A stretch of 64,000 nucleotides of DNA from Bradyrhizobium erythrophlei (GCF_900142985.1 NZ_LT670849.1:3596001-3660000); one strand, 5' to 3'. Positions 46,596 through 55,575 are shown, counted from the first letter of the stretch. Program-made: numbers and translations. The notes: generated from the sequence alone by a model not told the origin.

Positions 46596-47275
46596 GAAAT
46601 CGCTCCGATCAGGTCGGCGGAGGTGGTCACCGCGCCGAACACGCCGCCCTGCATCTTGACCATCTTGATGGCGTGGTTGTGGTTGTCCTTGTCGGTGGCG
46701 CCGCAGCAGTCCTCCACCAGCACGCATTCGAAGCCACGGTCGTTGGCTTCGCGCATCGTGGTGTGGACGCAGACGTCGGTGGTGATGCCGGTCAGCACGA
46801 TGTTGTCGATGCCGCGCACGCGCAGCATCAGTTCGAGGTCGGTGGCGCAGAACGATCCCTTGCCGGGCTTGTCGATGATCGGCTCACCGGCGATCGGATA
46901 GAGGTCGGGGATGATGTCCCAGCCGGGTTCGCCGCGCACCAGAATCCGTCCGCACGGGCCGGGGTCGCCGATGCCGGCGCCGATCTGGCGCGAGCGCCAG
47001 CGCTTGTTGGCGGGGAGATCCGCAAGATCGGGCCGGTGTCCCTCGCGGGTGTGGATGATGTGATAGCCCTTGGCGCGCATCGCGGTGAGCAGGCGCTTGA
47101 TCGGCTCGATCGGCGCGCGGGTCAGCGACAGGTCATAGCCCATCTTGTCGACATAGCCGCCGACGCCGCAGAAGTCGGTCTGCATGTCGATGATGATGAG
47201 CGCGGTGTTTTCGGGGCGAAGGTCGCCGTTATAGGGCCAGGCATAGGGCTCGGACTTGGCATAACGTTCGGGCAT
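46592..47275 (-). CDS. biuH: Biuret/triuret hydrolase-like cysteine amidohydrolase (isochorismatase fold)
   Basis: This 227-residue enzyme belongs to the isochorismatase-like cysteine hydrolases. The Asp-Lys-Cys triad is seen as Asp30 in IIIDMQTDF, Lys136 in [10 protein letters not shown] and Cys169 in [12 protein letters not shown]. Segments THTREGH-like [39 protein letters not shown] and EDCCGATD closely match biuret hydrolase of Rhizobium leguminosarum as I recall it. Biuret hydrolase gives allophanate and ammonia; triuret hydrolase, a purine-derived activity, is a close relative. RutB-type ureidoacrylate hydrolase is another option. Its ATG is 3 bp from the double-hairpin element at 47278-47446, with which its ribosome-binding region overlaps. 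Confidence 0.8.
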   Translation of the reverse strand: MPERYAKSEPYAWPYNGDLRPENTALIIIDMQTDFCGVGGYVDKMGYDLSLTRAPIEPIKRLLTAMRAKGYHIIHTREGHRPDLADLPANKRWRSRQIGAGIGDPGPCGRILVRGEPGWDIIPDLYPIAGEPIIDKPGKGSFCATDLELMLRVRGIDNIVLTGITTDVCVHTTMREANDRGFECVLVEDCCGATDKDNHNHAIKMVKMQGGVFGAVTTSADLIGAIS

Positions 47276-47277
47276 GG

Positions 47278-47446
47278 CTAGAGCTCCGATTCCGAAGTTC
47301 GCAAGCTATCGTGGCGGCCTCTGATGCGAACTTCGGAATCAGAGGAGCTCTAGCAACTCTTGGTCTTCTAGTGCGGCTTTTGAATTTAAAGTTCCCAAAA
47401 CGAACTTGCGGCAACTTTGATGGGAACTTTAAATTCGCCGCACTAG
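47278..47446 (-). repeat. 169-bp double-hairpin element, copy 2
   Basis: Hairpin A has arms 47278-47303 and 47325-47353 (CTAGAGCTCC-GATTCCGAAG and complement, 3-base bulge). Hairpin B has arms 47368-47397 and 47421-47446 (CTAGTGCGGC-TTTT-GAATTTAAAG and complement, 4-base bulge). A 14-base spacer joins them. Total length equals copy 1 at 39760-39928. Stem positions that differ between copies mostly change in both arms so pairing is kept. The element spans from 6 bp before the upstream permease stop complement to 3 bp before the biuH-like ATG. Confidence 0.85.
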
Positions 47447-47451
47447 CCTCG

Positions 47452-48378
47452 TTACTTCGTGATCGATAGTTCGGCGGGCGCGCCGGTCAGCGTGCGCTTC
47501 GGCGAGCAGGTGATGATCATGATCGCGAGCGTCAGGATGTAGGGCGCGGCGTTGAACAGGTGATAGCCGGAGGTGACGCCGACCGATTGCAGCGCCGGTC
47601 CGAGCGCGGCGGCGCCGCCAAAAGCGAGCGAGGCCCACAGGCACAGCATCGGGTCCCAGCGGGCGAAGATCACGAGTGCGACCGCCGTGATGCCCTGGCC
47701 CGACGACAGGCCTTCGTTCCAGCTTCCGGGATAGAACAACGACAGGAACGAGCCGCCGATGCCGGCGAGAAAGCCGCCGACCATGGTTGCGCGCAGGCGG
47801 ATCCCGAGCACCGAGTAGCCCATGGCGCGCGCGGCGTCCGAACTTTCGCCCGCGGTGCGGATCAAGAGACCCCAGCGCGTGGTGCGGAACGCCCAGTAAA
47901 GAACCGGCGCGAGCACCAGGCCCAACAGGAACAGGACATTGATCCGCAGCGCCGAGCGGAGCTGCGGGATGTCGGTCCACCAGCCGAAATCGATCGCCGG
48001 CAATCTTGGCGCCGTCGGCTCGATCAGCGGCTTGCCGAGATAGAAGGCGAGGCCGGTGCCGAACAGCATGAGGGCAATGCCGACCGCGATGTCGTTGACG
48101 CGCGGCAGCGAGCAAATTCCCGCGTGAAGTGCGCCGAGCAGTGCGCCGGTGACGCCGGCTGCGAGCACCCCTAACCAGGGCGAGCCTGAAACGTAAGAGA
48201 TGCCGTAGGCACTCATCGCGCCCATCACCAGCGTGCCTTCGAGGCCGAGATTGATGCGGCCGCTTCGCTCGGTGATGCATTCCCCAAGGCTCACGAACAA
48301 AAACGGCGTGGAGACGCGGATGGCGCCGCCGAACACGGCGAGTGGCACGGTCCAGAGTCCGATCGATCCGTCAGCCAT
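47452..48378 (-). CDS. BMP-type nucleoside ABC transporter permease, second permease, cluster B
   Basis: This 308-residue inner-membrane permease is a paralogue of the 38843-39760 product, with SLGECITERSGRINLGLEGT at the N-terminus, a long middle of hydrophobic segments and LVIFARWDPMLCLWASLAFG near the end. The ATG at 48378 is 18 bp after the first permease stop, and its stop is 5 bp from the double-hairpin element. Third gene of operon B. Confidence 0.92.
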   Translation of the reverse strand: MADGSIGLWTVPLAVFGGAIRVSTPFLFVSLGECITERSGRINLGLEGTLVMGAMSAYGISYVSGSPWLGVLAAGVTGALLGALHAGICSLPRVNDIAVGIALMLFGTGLAFYLGKPLIEPTAPRLPAIDFGWWTDIPQLRSALRINVLFLLGLVLAPVLYWAFRTTRWGLLIRTAGESSDAARAMGYSVLGIRLRATMVGGFLAGIGGSFLSLFYPGSWNEGLSSGQGITAVALVIFARWDPMLCLWASLAFGGAAALGPALQSVGVTSGYHLFNAAPYILTLAIMIITCSPKRTLTGAPAELSITK

Positions 48379-48396
48379 GTCGCCCGCCTCTTAACG

Positions 48397-49503
48397 TCAT
48401 TTGCTTTTCAGAAAACCGATCCGCCCGTAGAGCGCGTCGCTCGCCAGCACGAACACGAAGATAATTCCCTGCAGCACCAGCACGGACGCGTCGGGCAGAC
48501 CGAGCCGGCGCTGCAAGAGGCCGCCGGAGGCATTGATACCGCCAAGCAGGATCGCGACCGGAATGACCGCGAGTGGATTCTGCCGCGACAGGAACGCGAC
48601 CAGGATTCCGGTGTAGCCGTAACCCGCGGCGAGGTTGGCGTTGGTGCGGCCCTGGACGGCGGCAACCTCGACCATCCCGGCAAGGCCGGCGCATGAGCCC
48701 GCTATGAAGCAGACGGTGAGGATCAATTTGCCGACGGAGAGGCCGACGATCTTGGCGGCGCGGATATTGCCGCCTGCGACGCGCGCCGCGAAGCCGAAGG
48801 TGGTGTGATAGATCAGGATGTAGGAGGCCACCGCCGCGATCAGGCCGAACACCAGGCCCCAATGCACGTCGGTGCCGGGAATGGTGCCGATCATGTTGGC
48901 CGCGCCGATCTCGTGCGTCGACGGCTTGTTGAGGCTCGCGGGATCGCGCATCACGCCCTCGACCAGGTGATTGAGGATGGCAAGCGCGATATAGACCAGC
49001 AGCAGGCTCGATATGGTTTCGTTGACGCCGCGATATTGCCGAAGCGCCCCCGACAGCAGGATCCACAGGCCGCCGCCGGCCATGCCGGCAGCCGCCATCG
49101 CTATTTGAACGACCAGCGGCGGGGCGAACGGCACAGCGAGCGCCATCGACGTCGCCGACAGCGCGCCGATCAGGAGCGCACCTTCGCCGCCGATGATGAC
49201 GAGGCCGAGTTGCGCCGGCAGCGCCGCGCACAGCGCGGTCAGGATCAGGGGCGCGGCGCGGGTCAGCGTGTTCTGCCATGAGAACCAGGTGCCGAACGCG
49301 CCCTGGTACATATAGAAATACAGGTCGATCGGATTCTTGCCGAACAGCGCGACAAAGATGCCGAAGACCACGAGCGCGGCGGCAAGCGCCGCGCCCGGGA
49401 TCAGGATGTATTCGATGGACGTGCCGTGGCGCTGGAGAAACCCAGGGTCGGCGGATGGTGCTACGACGGCCGCCTCTGCCGGATCAGCAACTTCAGATGT
49501 CAC
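48397..49503 (-). CDS. BMP-type nucleoside ABC transporter permease, first permease, cluster B
   Basis: This 368-residue inner-membrane permease is a paralogue of the 39911-41002 product. It has the QLGLVIIGGEGALLIGALSA segment, RGVNETISSLLLVYIALAIL and a C-terminal VLQGIIFVFVLASDALYGRI. The start is GTG 49503 with GGAG upstream. That start and its ribosome-binding site lie in a perfect-length 20-bp tandem duplication (49491-49530) shared with the end of the binding-protein gene. Confidence 0.92.
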   Translation of the reverse strand: MTSEVADPAEAAVVAPSADPGFLQRHGTSIEYILIPGAALAAALVVFGIFVALFGKNPIDLYFYMYQGAFGTWFSWQNTLTRAAPLILTALCAALPAQLGLVIIGGEGALLIGALSATSMALAVPFAPPLVVQIAMAAAGMAGGGLWILLSGALRQYRGVNETISSLLLVYIALAILNHLVEGVMRDPASLNKPSTHEIGAANMIGTIPGTDVHWGLVFGLIAAVASYILIYHTTFGFAARVAGGNIRAAKIVGLSVGKLILTVCFIAGSCAGLAGMVEVAAVQGRTNANLAAGYGYTGILVAFLSRQNPLAVIPVAILLGGINASGGLLQRRLGLPDASVLVLQGIIFVFVLASDALYGRIGFLKSK

Positions 49504-49530
49504 GAAGTTACTCCAGATGTCACGAAGTTG
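49491..49530. repeat. 20-bp tandem duplication at the binding-protein/permease junction
   Basis: Two adjacent copies, CTTCAGATGTCACGAAGTTA (49491-49510) and CTCCAGATGTCACGAAGTTG (49511-49530), differ at two bases. One copy contains the permease GTG start, the other the binding-protein TGA stop. Confidence 0.85.
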
Positions 49531-50629
49531 CGCCGATCACGCCCTCGACCAGGTAATCCATCTTCTCGAGTTCAGGATCCTTCTGGCCGCGCTCGGTGCC
49601 GGCGGTGATGACCGTCTTGCCCTTGTTGTCGAGCAGCGGGCCCTTGAAGATCGAAAGACCCTTCGCCAGGAACGTGGCCTTGACCTCGTCGGCATGCTTG
49701 CGCGCCTGCTCCGACACCTTGGGGCCGTAGGGCGAGACCTTGACGATCTCTTCCTGCAAGCCGCCGCGGTAGAAATTCGGAATGCCGTCGGCGCTCGCCA
49801 TCATCTTCAGGAACTTCGGATAGAGCGCTTCCCAGTTCCACTCGGCGCCGGTGAGATAGGCCTCGGGCGCGAGCGGCGACAGGTTGACGTGATAGCCGCA
49901 CACCATGGCGCCGCGACGCGCGGCGTTTTCGGCCATCGTCTTCGGTCCGTCGACGTGGCAGGTCAGGACGTCAACGCCCTGGTCGATCAGGCTGTTGGTG
50001 GCTTCGGCTTCCTTGACCGGCATCGACCAGTCGCCGGTGAAGATCACCTGGGTGGTCGCTTTCGGGTTGGCGAGCTTGGCGCCGAGCGTGAACGCGTTGA
50101 TGTTGCGCAACACCTGCGGGATCGGCTTGGCGGCGACGAAGCCGAGCTTGCCGCTCTTGGAGGTGTAACCGGCGACGATGCCGGAGATGTACTGCGCTTC
50201 GTCGATATAGCCGAAATAGCTGCCGGCGTTCTTCGGGTCCTTGTCGGTCCAGAGGCCGCCGCAGTGCTCGAAGCGCACTTTCGGATACTTGTTGGCCATC
50301 TTGACCATGTGCGGGCTGAAGTAGCCGAACGAGGTCGGGAACACGAGGCTCGCGCCGTCGAGATTGATCATCGACTCCATGGTCTTTTCGACCGCGTCCG
50401 TCTCCGGCACCTTCTCTTCTTCGATGACCTTGATGCCGGGCATCTTCTTCAGCGCGGCGGCGGCCACCGCGTGCGCCTGGTTGTAGCCGTAGTCGTCGCG
50501 CGAACCGACATAGATGAAGCCGATCGTGGTGTCGGCGGCGGCGGCCGGGCGCGCACCGAGCGCCGAGCCCAGTGTCAGCGCCGCGCTTCCCTGCAACAGG
50601 CGCCGTCGTGAAATATTGCTGAAATCCAT
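49520..50629 (-). CDS. BMP-family nucleoside-binding protein with Tat signal, cluster B
   Basis: This 369-residue periplasmic binding protein of the BMP/PnrA family has a twin-arginine signal: SRRRLLQGSAALTLGSAL with a cleavage region near ARPAAAADT. Tat export is unusual beside the Sec-type signal of the cluster A paralogue. The mature part starts TTIGFIYVGSRDDYGYNQAH, the ligand loop, and contains FPTSFGYFSPHMVKMANKYP and CHVDGPKTMAENAARRGAMV. It is first in the operon and 67 bp downstream of a predicted sigma-54 start. Ligand is probably a purine nucleoside or base. Confidence 0.92.
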   Translation of the reverse strand: MDFSNISRRRLLQGSAALTLGSALGARPAAAADTTIGFIYVGSRDDYGYNQAHAVAAAALKKMPGIKVIEEEKVPETDAVEKTMESMINLDGASLVFPTSFGYFSPHMVKMANKYPKVRFEHCGGLWTDKDPKNAGSYFGYIDEAQYISGIVAGYTSKSGKLGFVAAKPIPQVLRNINAFTLGAKLANPKATTQVIFTGDWSMPVKEAEATNSLIDQGVDVLTCHVDGPKTMAENAARRGAMVCGYHVNLSPLAPEAYLTGAEWNWEALYPKFLKMMASADGIPNFYRGGLQEEIVKVSPYGPKVSEQARKHADEVKATFLAKGLSIFKGPLLDNKGKTVITAGTERGQKDPELEKMDYLVEGVIGATS

Positions 50630-51086
50630 TGACTACTCCCCGTGGCGGGTAATCCCGCTTCCCAACTCTGTTGGCCGCGCCGGTTCGGCGGGACCTGAAC
50701 CCGTGTCGCAAGCTTCATGCCAGAGCTTTGTGACTCACATCTATCTGTAATCATTAGTCAAAAGCTGGAGGCCGGATGCGACCCCCGATTTGGAAGTGAT
50801 TAAATTAGCAGCAGATTTGGCGAATTGTATGCGGGAGAGTTGAGCAGCGGGGTCTTGGAGGGGTGGTTGGACCCGAAGGCCCGTGAAGGGGCCACTGCCT
50901 TGCCTAGAAATTAAGCAGTCGAAAGAGCTCTCGAATCTCTTCCCCGGGCGTGGCGTTGAAGCCATTTGGCCAACGCGGACATCAAAGCGCCATGGGTCAG
51001 CGCTGCGGTGAGAAAACAGTTGGAAGCGATCTGCTTAAGCCAATCTTAGAATCCTGGGGCGAGAATCCGCAGCACGGGATTTTCGA
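50630..51086. other. Intergenic region upstream of BMP operon B
   Basis: These 457 bp separate two divergent genes. The sigma-54 match at 50705-50724 is the only clear signal. The remainder, including TTGGAGGGGTGGTTGG near 50860, shows no gene or long inverted repeat that I can support. Confidence 0.5.
50705..50724 (-). promoter_or_regulatory. Sigma-54 (-24/-12) promoter of BMP operon B
   Basis: On the minus strand TGGCATG-AAGC-TTGCG matches TGGCACG-N4-TTGCW except at two bases: GG (50721-50720), ten bases, GC (50709-50708). Transcription would start near 50696, about 67 bp ahead of the ATG at 50629. Confidence 0.7.
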
Positions 51087-51959
51087 ATGGTCAGGTTACG
51101 AATTTCCGCCGCGCTTCAGCGAAGCCTCACGGTCCTGGTGATTTCTCCCCTCGTCATCACCGGCTTTGTCGTGTGTGCGGCCGTGTCATTAGCGTCCTCC
51201 CTGACGGTTCTCTCGGTCGCTTTCAAGGTTAGCGATCACCACACCGTGGAATCCCGTCTCTCCAGCGCGCAACCGCCGCTGTGGAACGACCTCTGGAATG
51301 ACGCGATCGCCGGCCTTGCGAGCGTCGCCGATCGAGGCGTCCAGATCAGTCTTGCCTCCCGTCTCGCGAGCGTGCAACCGCTGCCGCGGAACGACCTCCG
51401 GCATGGCGCGGCCGCGGCTCTCGCGAACGTCCCCGATGGACCGCCGCAAGGCCTCCAGTTCATCAGGCTTGACGTGCCGACCCTGGCTCCGATGGCATTT
51501 ACGCGCTTCTGCCTGGAATACCCGGCCGAGTGCAAACCGCAGCGGTTGGTGTTCGCCGGCGACCGGATTGAGTTGAACATCACGCGCTGGGCGGAGCTCG
51601 AGGACGTCAATCGCACCGTCAATTCGTCGATCCATCCAGAACGAAATGAAGACGGCCTCGCCGGTGAAAAATGGTTGCTGGGCCCGGATCGCGGCGATTG
51701 CAACGATTATGCTGTCACCAAGCGTCACGAGTTGATCGCGAGAGGCTGGCCCGCCCGCACCGTTCTGTTGAGCGAGGTCGTGACCGTCTCGGGCGAGCAT
51801 CACCTTGTCACGGTTGTCCGCACCGACAGCGGCGATCTGGTGCTCGACAATCTGACCGACCAGATCATGCCGTGGTCCCGCACGCCCTATCGATGGGTGC
51901 GCATCCAGATGCCGAAAAACCCGAACTACTGGGCATCGATTTCCGAACGAAGCGCCTAA
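51087..51959 (+). CDS. Transglutaminase-like cysteine peptidase (BTLCP family)
   Basis: This 290-residue protein has an N-terminal hydrophobic segment (about 13-45) that anchors or exports it, and a C-terminal BTLCP domain. The catalytic Cys is in GPDRGDCNDYAVTKRHEL, the His in GEHHLVTVVRT and the Asp in LDNLTDQI. Homologues in Pseudomonas (LapG) cleave a surface adhesin, but the rhizobial group is largely uncharacterised. Residues 56-90 and 91-125 are an imperfect duplicate of each other, encoded by a 105-bp tandem repeat that is not part of the catalytic domain. The ATG at 51087 lacks a strong ribosome-binding site. Confidence 0.85.
   Translation: MVRLRISAALQRSLTVLVISPLVITGFVVCAAVSLASSLTVLSVAFKVSDHHTVESRLSSAQPPLWNDLWNDAIAGLASVADRGVQISLASRLASVQPLPRNDLRHGAAAALANVPDGPPQGLQFIRLDVPTLAPMAFTRFCLEYPAECKPQRLVFAGDRIELNITRWAELEDVNRTVNSSIHPERNEDGLAGEKWLLGPDRGDCNDYAVTKRHELIARGWPARTVLLSEVVTVSGEHHLVTVVRTDSGDLVLDNLTDQIMPWSRTPYRWVRIQMPKNPNYWASISERSA
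51252..51461 (+). repeat. 105-bp tandem duplication inside the BTLCP gene
   Basis: TCCCGTCTC opens both units (51252 and 51357), and GCAACCG, GGAACGACCTC and AACGTC/AGCGTC follow in the same order. The period is 105 bp, exactly 35 codons, so the frame is kept. Confidence 0.75.
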
Positions 51960-51980
51960 AAAGTTGCGGCCAGAGGCCGA

Positions 51981-53660
51981 TCAGGCCGCCCGGATTCCGG
52001 CGACGAAGCGATCGATCTTGGATCTCAGATGAGCTGCCTGCTCATTGAGTTCCTCGGCGGAAGTCAAAACCCGGTTGGCCGCCGCGCCGGTGTGGGCCGC
52101 AGCCTTGGATGCGCCGCCGATATTCTGAGTAACCTTCTCGGTTCCCTGGGCGGCTTCCTGGATGTTGCGGGCGATTTCCTGGGTCGCGGCGCCCTGTTGT
52201 TCGACGGAGGACGCAATCGCCGTCGTGATCTGGTTGATCGCGCCGATGGTCCCGCCGATATTCTCGATGGCCTGGACGGCTTCCGTGGTCGCGCCTTGCA
52301 TCGCAGCTACCTGGGACGAGATTTCATCGGTCGCCTTGGCTGTTTGGCTCGCCAAAGACTTCACTTCGTTGGCGACGACGGCAAAGCCCTTGCCGGCTTC
52401 GCCGGCACGCGCGGCCTCGATGGTTGCGTTCAAGGCCAGCAGGTTGGTTTGACTCGCAATATCGTTGATCAGCCTGACGACATCCCCGATCCTCTGCGCG
52501 GCGGCGGACAACCCTTGAACGGTGGTGTTGGTGCGATTGGCTTCCTCGACGGCCTGGCTGGCGACCTTGGTCGATTGAGCAACCTGACGTCCGATCTCGG
52601 CGACGGATGAGGCGAGTTCTTCGGTCGCCGCAGCGACGGTTTGCACATTGGCCGACGCCTGTTCGGCCGTCGCCGCGACGGATGTCGCCTGATGATTGGC
52701 TTCGTCCGCGGAAGCGGACATCTCGTTCGATGTCCCGCGCAGTTCAGCCGCAGCGCCTGAAAGCGTATCGAGCGAGCCGCGGATGCTTGCCTCGAAGTCG
52801 TCGGCCATGGAGCCGAGAAGGTTGCGTTTCTCGGTCTCGGCCTTCTTCTTCAGTTCATCCTGTTCGCCACGCAAACGGACGGCTTCGATCATGCTGTCCT
52901 TGAAGACCTGGACGGATTGCGCCATGGCTCCGACCTCGTCACGGCGATCCTGAGCAGGGATGACGGTGGCCATATCGCCCGCGGCGATCTTGCGCATGGC
53001 GCTCGTCATTCCCTTGATCGGCAGAACGATGCTGCGCCCCAGAAGCACGGACGTGCCGACCACCATCACAAGAACGATGGCGAGCAGCATGCCGATGCGC
53101 CAGACCTGTTGCCAGAAGATGGCGTCGACGTCGTCAAGATAGATGCCGCCTCCGATGGTCCAGCCGTACGGCTTGAACTCGACCGCGTAGGAAACTTTTG
53201 GGAGTGGTTCCGTGCCGCCCGCGCGCGGAAAGCGATAGCTGACGAAACCGCCGCCTTTGGCCGCGATGTTGATCTGGTCCCGCGTGAAGTAAACGCCATT
53301 CGAGTCGGGCGCGTTATACAGGTTCTTGTTCTCGACCTTGGGATTCGGGTGGGACAGAACCAGGCCCTCGGAGTTGAAGGCGTAGAAATAGTCGTCGTTA
53401 CCGAAGCGCAAGGTCTTGAGAACGGTTTTTCCCCGTTCGAGCGCCTGGGCATCCGAAAGGCCGGTTGCCTTCGAGTTCTGATAGTCGAGGTCGATGTTTT
53501 GCCTGGCGAGCATCACGACGTCACGGAGCTTCGCCTCGCGGTCCTCCAGCAGATTTTGCCGCAGCGCCGAGAGTCCGACCGCCGCGATGACTGCCACACC
53601 GGCAACCGCAAGCAGCACCATCATCAGCAGCTTGGTGGAAATCTTCAGGCTTGCGTGCAT
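51981..53660 (-). CDS. Methyl-accepting chemotaxis protein with single Cache sensor
   Basis: This 559-residue inner-membrane chemoreceptor has a transmembrane segment at about 9-31, a periplasmic sCache_2-type sensor (about 35-185, with [20 protein letters not shown] and [16 protein letters not shown]), a second transmembrane segment (about 190-215), a HAMP domain and a signalling domain. The signalling tip includes [20 protein letters not shown]. sCache_2 receptors often sense small organic acids. It converges with the BTLCP gene, 21 bp apart. No CheW-binding pentapeptide tether is seen at the C-terminus. Confidence 0.94.
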   Translation of the reverse strand: MHASLKISTKLLMMVLLAVAGVAVIAAVGLSALRQNLLEDREAKLRDVVMLARQNIDLDYQNSKATGLSDAQALERGKTVLKTLRFGNDDYFYAFNSEGLVLSHPNPKVENKNLYNAPDSNGVYFTRDQINIAAKGGGFVSYRFPRAGGTEPLPKVSYAVEFKPYGWTIGGGIYLDDVDAIFWQQVWRIGMLLAIVLVMVVGTSVLLGRSIVLPIKGMTSAMRKIAAGDMATVIPAQDRRDEVGAMAQSVQVFKDSMIEAVRLRGEQDELKKKAETEKRNLLGSMADDFEASIRGSLDTLSGAAAELRGTSNEMSASADEANHQATSVAATAEQASANVQTVAAATEELASSVAEIGRQVAQSTKVASQAVEEANRTNTTVQGLSAAAQRIGDVVRLINDIASQTNLLALNATIEAARAGEAGKGFAVVANEVKSLASQTAKATDEISSQVAAMQGATTEAVQAIENIGGTIGAINQITTAIASSVEQQGAATQEIARNIQEAAQGTEKVTQNIGGASKAAAHTGAAANRVLTSAEELNEQAAHLRSKIDRFVAGIRAA

Positions 53661-53919
53661 GGAGCACCTATTTTTTCGGGGTTCAGGCGGGTTCCCGAAG
53701 CGTTAATCGGAATTGATAAAAATGCCCCTAACAGCCTCCCGTGGGCATGGCTGGGCGCACGTTCTGACATGGCAACGGCGCGCGCGCACCGCGCGGCAAT
53801 CCGACGTTCATCCCCCAACGGCGCTGCGACAACTAGGCCGATTTCCAAGCCTGCCCGGGCGTGCCACAGGTCAGCTTGTTGCGTGACAAGTTGGTTTTAA
53901 CTGGTTTTCCCCGCCCGCG

Positions 53920-55575
53920 ATGAGGGTTTTCCTCCCCGATTTGACATTCCCGAATGCGGCTGCCCGCTCGGAAGTCCGTCCGGTGCGGTGGCGGCAGCCG
54001 TTTCTACGTCTGCTCGACGGGATCGAAGCGGGCTGGGCCATTCCGCTTCTGCTGGCCGGATTTGTCGCTGTCTGGATGGCCTTTCTGGTGATCGCCTACC
54101 TTGTCGGCGATCTGCATTCTGATGTGCTGGAGGCCTGGACATTCGGGCGCAGCTTCGAATGGGGCAGCGCCAAACACCCGCCGCTGATGGGATGGATCGC
54201 GCATGCGTGGACGTCGGTCTTTCCCCTGACCGACTGGTCGTTTCAACTGCTGGCGCTCGTCAACTCGACGCTCGCATTGTGGTTCGTCGACCTGATTTCG
54301 CGGCGTTTCGTGACGGGCGACAAAAGAATCATCGTGCTGCTGCTTCTCATGCTGCCGCCGACCTATCAGTTTTTCGCGCAACGTTTCAACGCCAACGCGG
54401 TGCTTTTGCCGGTCTGGCCCATCGCGACCTATTGTTTTCTGAGGTCGTTTGAAACGCGCGAGGTGAAATGGGCCGTCGCCGCCGGTGCAACGGCCGCGCT
54501 TGCCATGCTGGGAAAATACTATTCGGTTTTTCTGATCGGCAGCTTTGTGTTTGCCGCGATCTGCCATCCTCAACGCCGGGCTTATTTTGCATCGCCGGCT
54601 CCATGGATTTCCGCCGGCGTCGGTCTTGTGGCGTTGGGACCGCATTTGCATTGGCTGGCGACAACCGGCGCGATGCCGTTTACCTATGCGCTCATGGAAC
54701 ACGGCGGAAAGACATTTTTCGCCGCGCTCAACGAGGCGGTTCTTTTTGTACTTGAAGCGGCGTTGAGCCTGGTGCTGCCGGCTTGCATGTGGGCCGCGAT
54801 CGCAGGACGGCGCCTGAAAATGCTTCCGCGCGATTTTCGACAGATGGATCCGGGCCTGCTGCTGTTGTTCTGGGTCACCGTCGGGACGATCGTGTTTCCG
54901 GCGATCGCGGCAATCGTCGTCGGCACCCACATGCCGGGCGTCTGGGCCTCACAAGGCCTCTTCCTGTTTGTCATTCTCTTGGTCTGCACCACGAGCTATC
55001 CGATCGACCGCTTCCATACGGTCAATTTGATCGTCATCGTCGCAAGCATCGCGCTGGTCGCCGCCTTGATCGTGGCGCCCGTTCTCGCGTTTTATCGCAA
55101 TACCCATCCGCTCAATGAAGGCCGCAATTTCTACCGGCTGTCCGCGCTCGAACTCACGCGTCTGTGGCATAGCCAGATGGACGTCCCGCTTCCGATTGTC
55201 GGTGGCGAGGAGGGATTGGCGCTCGCGACGGCTTTCTACAGCCCCGATCATCCCTTGTTCGAGGTGGAGCTTGTTTGTCCGAAAACGAATGAATTTCCCA
55301 AAGCTGCCATCAGCCGCGGGTGGGCGGCTTTGTGTTTCGCCGGCGACGGGGCTTGTCTCTATCGAATGGCGAGGAACATCTCGAAAGCCCCTCGCGTCGT
55401 GGAGATCGAGTTCGCCGTTCAGTCCACTTTGATGGGTCTTCCGGGCGCCCAACAGCGTGTGAAAGCGTTCATCATCCCGCCCTCGACCGAGGGAATGATG
55501 TCGTCGATGTCAGCGGAGGATCTGAAGGAGCGGCGTTGCAAGGGTGGCAGACGTCCCGTAGCAGATGAGCGTTGA
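53920..55575 (+). CDS. GT39/ArnT-like membrane glycosyltransferase
   Basis: This 551-residue protein has a cytoplasmic N-terminus and about ten hydrophobic segments, as in PMT_2-family glycosyltransferases. The first large loop carries HSDVLEAWTFGRSF followed by KHPPLMGWIAHAW, the region where the family's acidic catalytic residues lie. Such enzymes transfer a sugar from a lipid-phosphate donor to lipid A, glycan or protein. It stands alone; the acceptor is unknown. The ATG at 53920 has no strong ribosome-binding site. Confidence 0.85.
   Translation: MRVFLPDLTFPNAAARSEVRPVRWRQPFLRLLDGIEAGWAIPLLLAGFVAVWMAFLVIAYLVGDLHSDVLEAWTFGRSFEWGSAKHPPLMGWIAHAWTSVFPLTDWSFQLLALVNSTLALWFVDLISRRFVTGDKRIIVLLLLMLPPTYQFFAQRFNANAVLLPVWPIATYCFLRSFETREVKWAVAAGATAALAMLGKYYSVFLIGSFVFAAICHPQRRAYFASPAPWISAGVGLVALGPHLHWLATTGAMPFTYALMEHGGKTFFAALNEAVLFVLEAALSLVLPACMWAAIAGRRLKMLPRDFRQMDPGLLLLFWVTVGTIVFPAIAAIVVGTHMPGVWASQGLFLFVILLVCTTSYPIDRFHTVNLIVIVASIALVAALIVAPVLAFYRNTHPLNEGRNFYRLSALELTRLWHSQMDVPLPIVGGEEGLALATAFYSPDHPLFEVELVCPKTNEFPKAAISRGWAALCFAGDGACLYRMARNISKAPRVVEIEFAVQSTLMGLPGAQQRVKAFIIPPSTEGMMSSMSAEDLKERRCKGGRRPVADER

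Noticed and set aside
39760..47446. Possibility that the double-hairpin elements are CRISPR or phage attachment sites
   Set aside because: There are only two copies, no spacers of CRISPR size, no cas genes and no integrase or tRNA nearby.
49337..50611. 424-codon frame antisense to the Tat-signal binding protein
   Set aside because: It has no ribosome-binding site at the start and overlaps a gene with clear BMP-family motifs.
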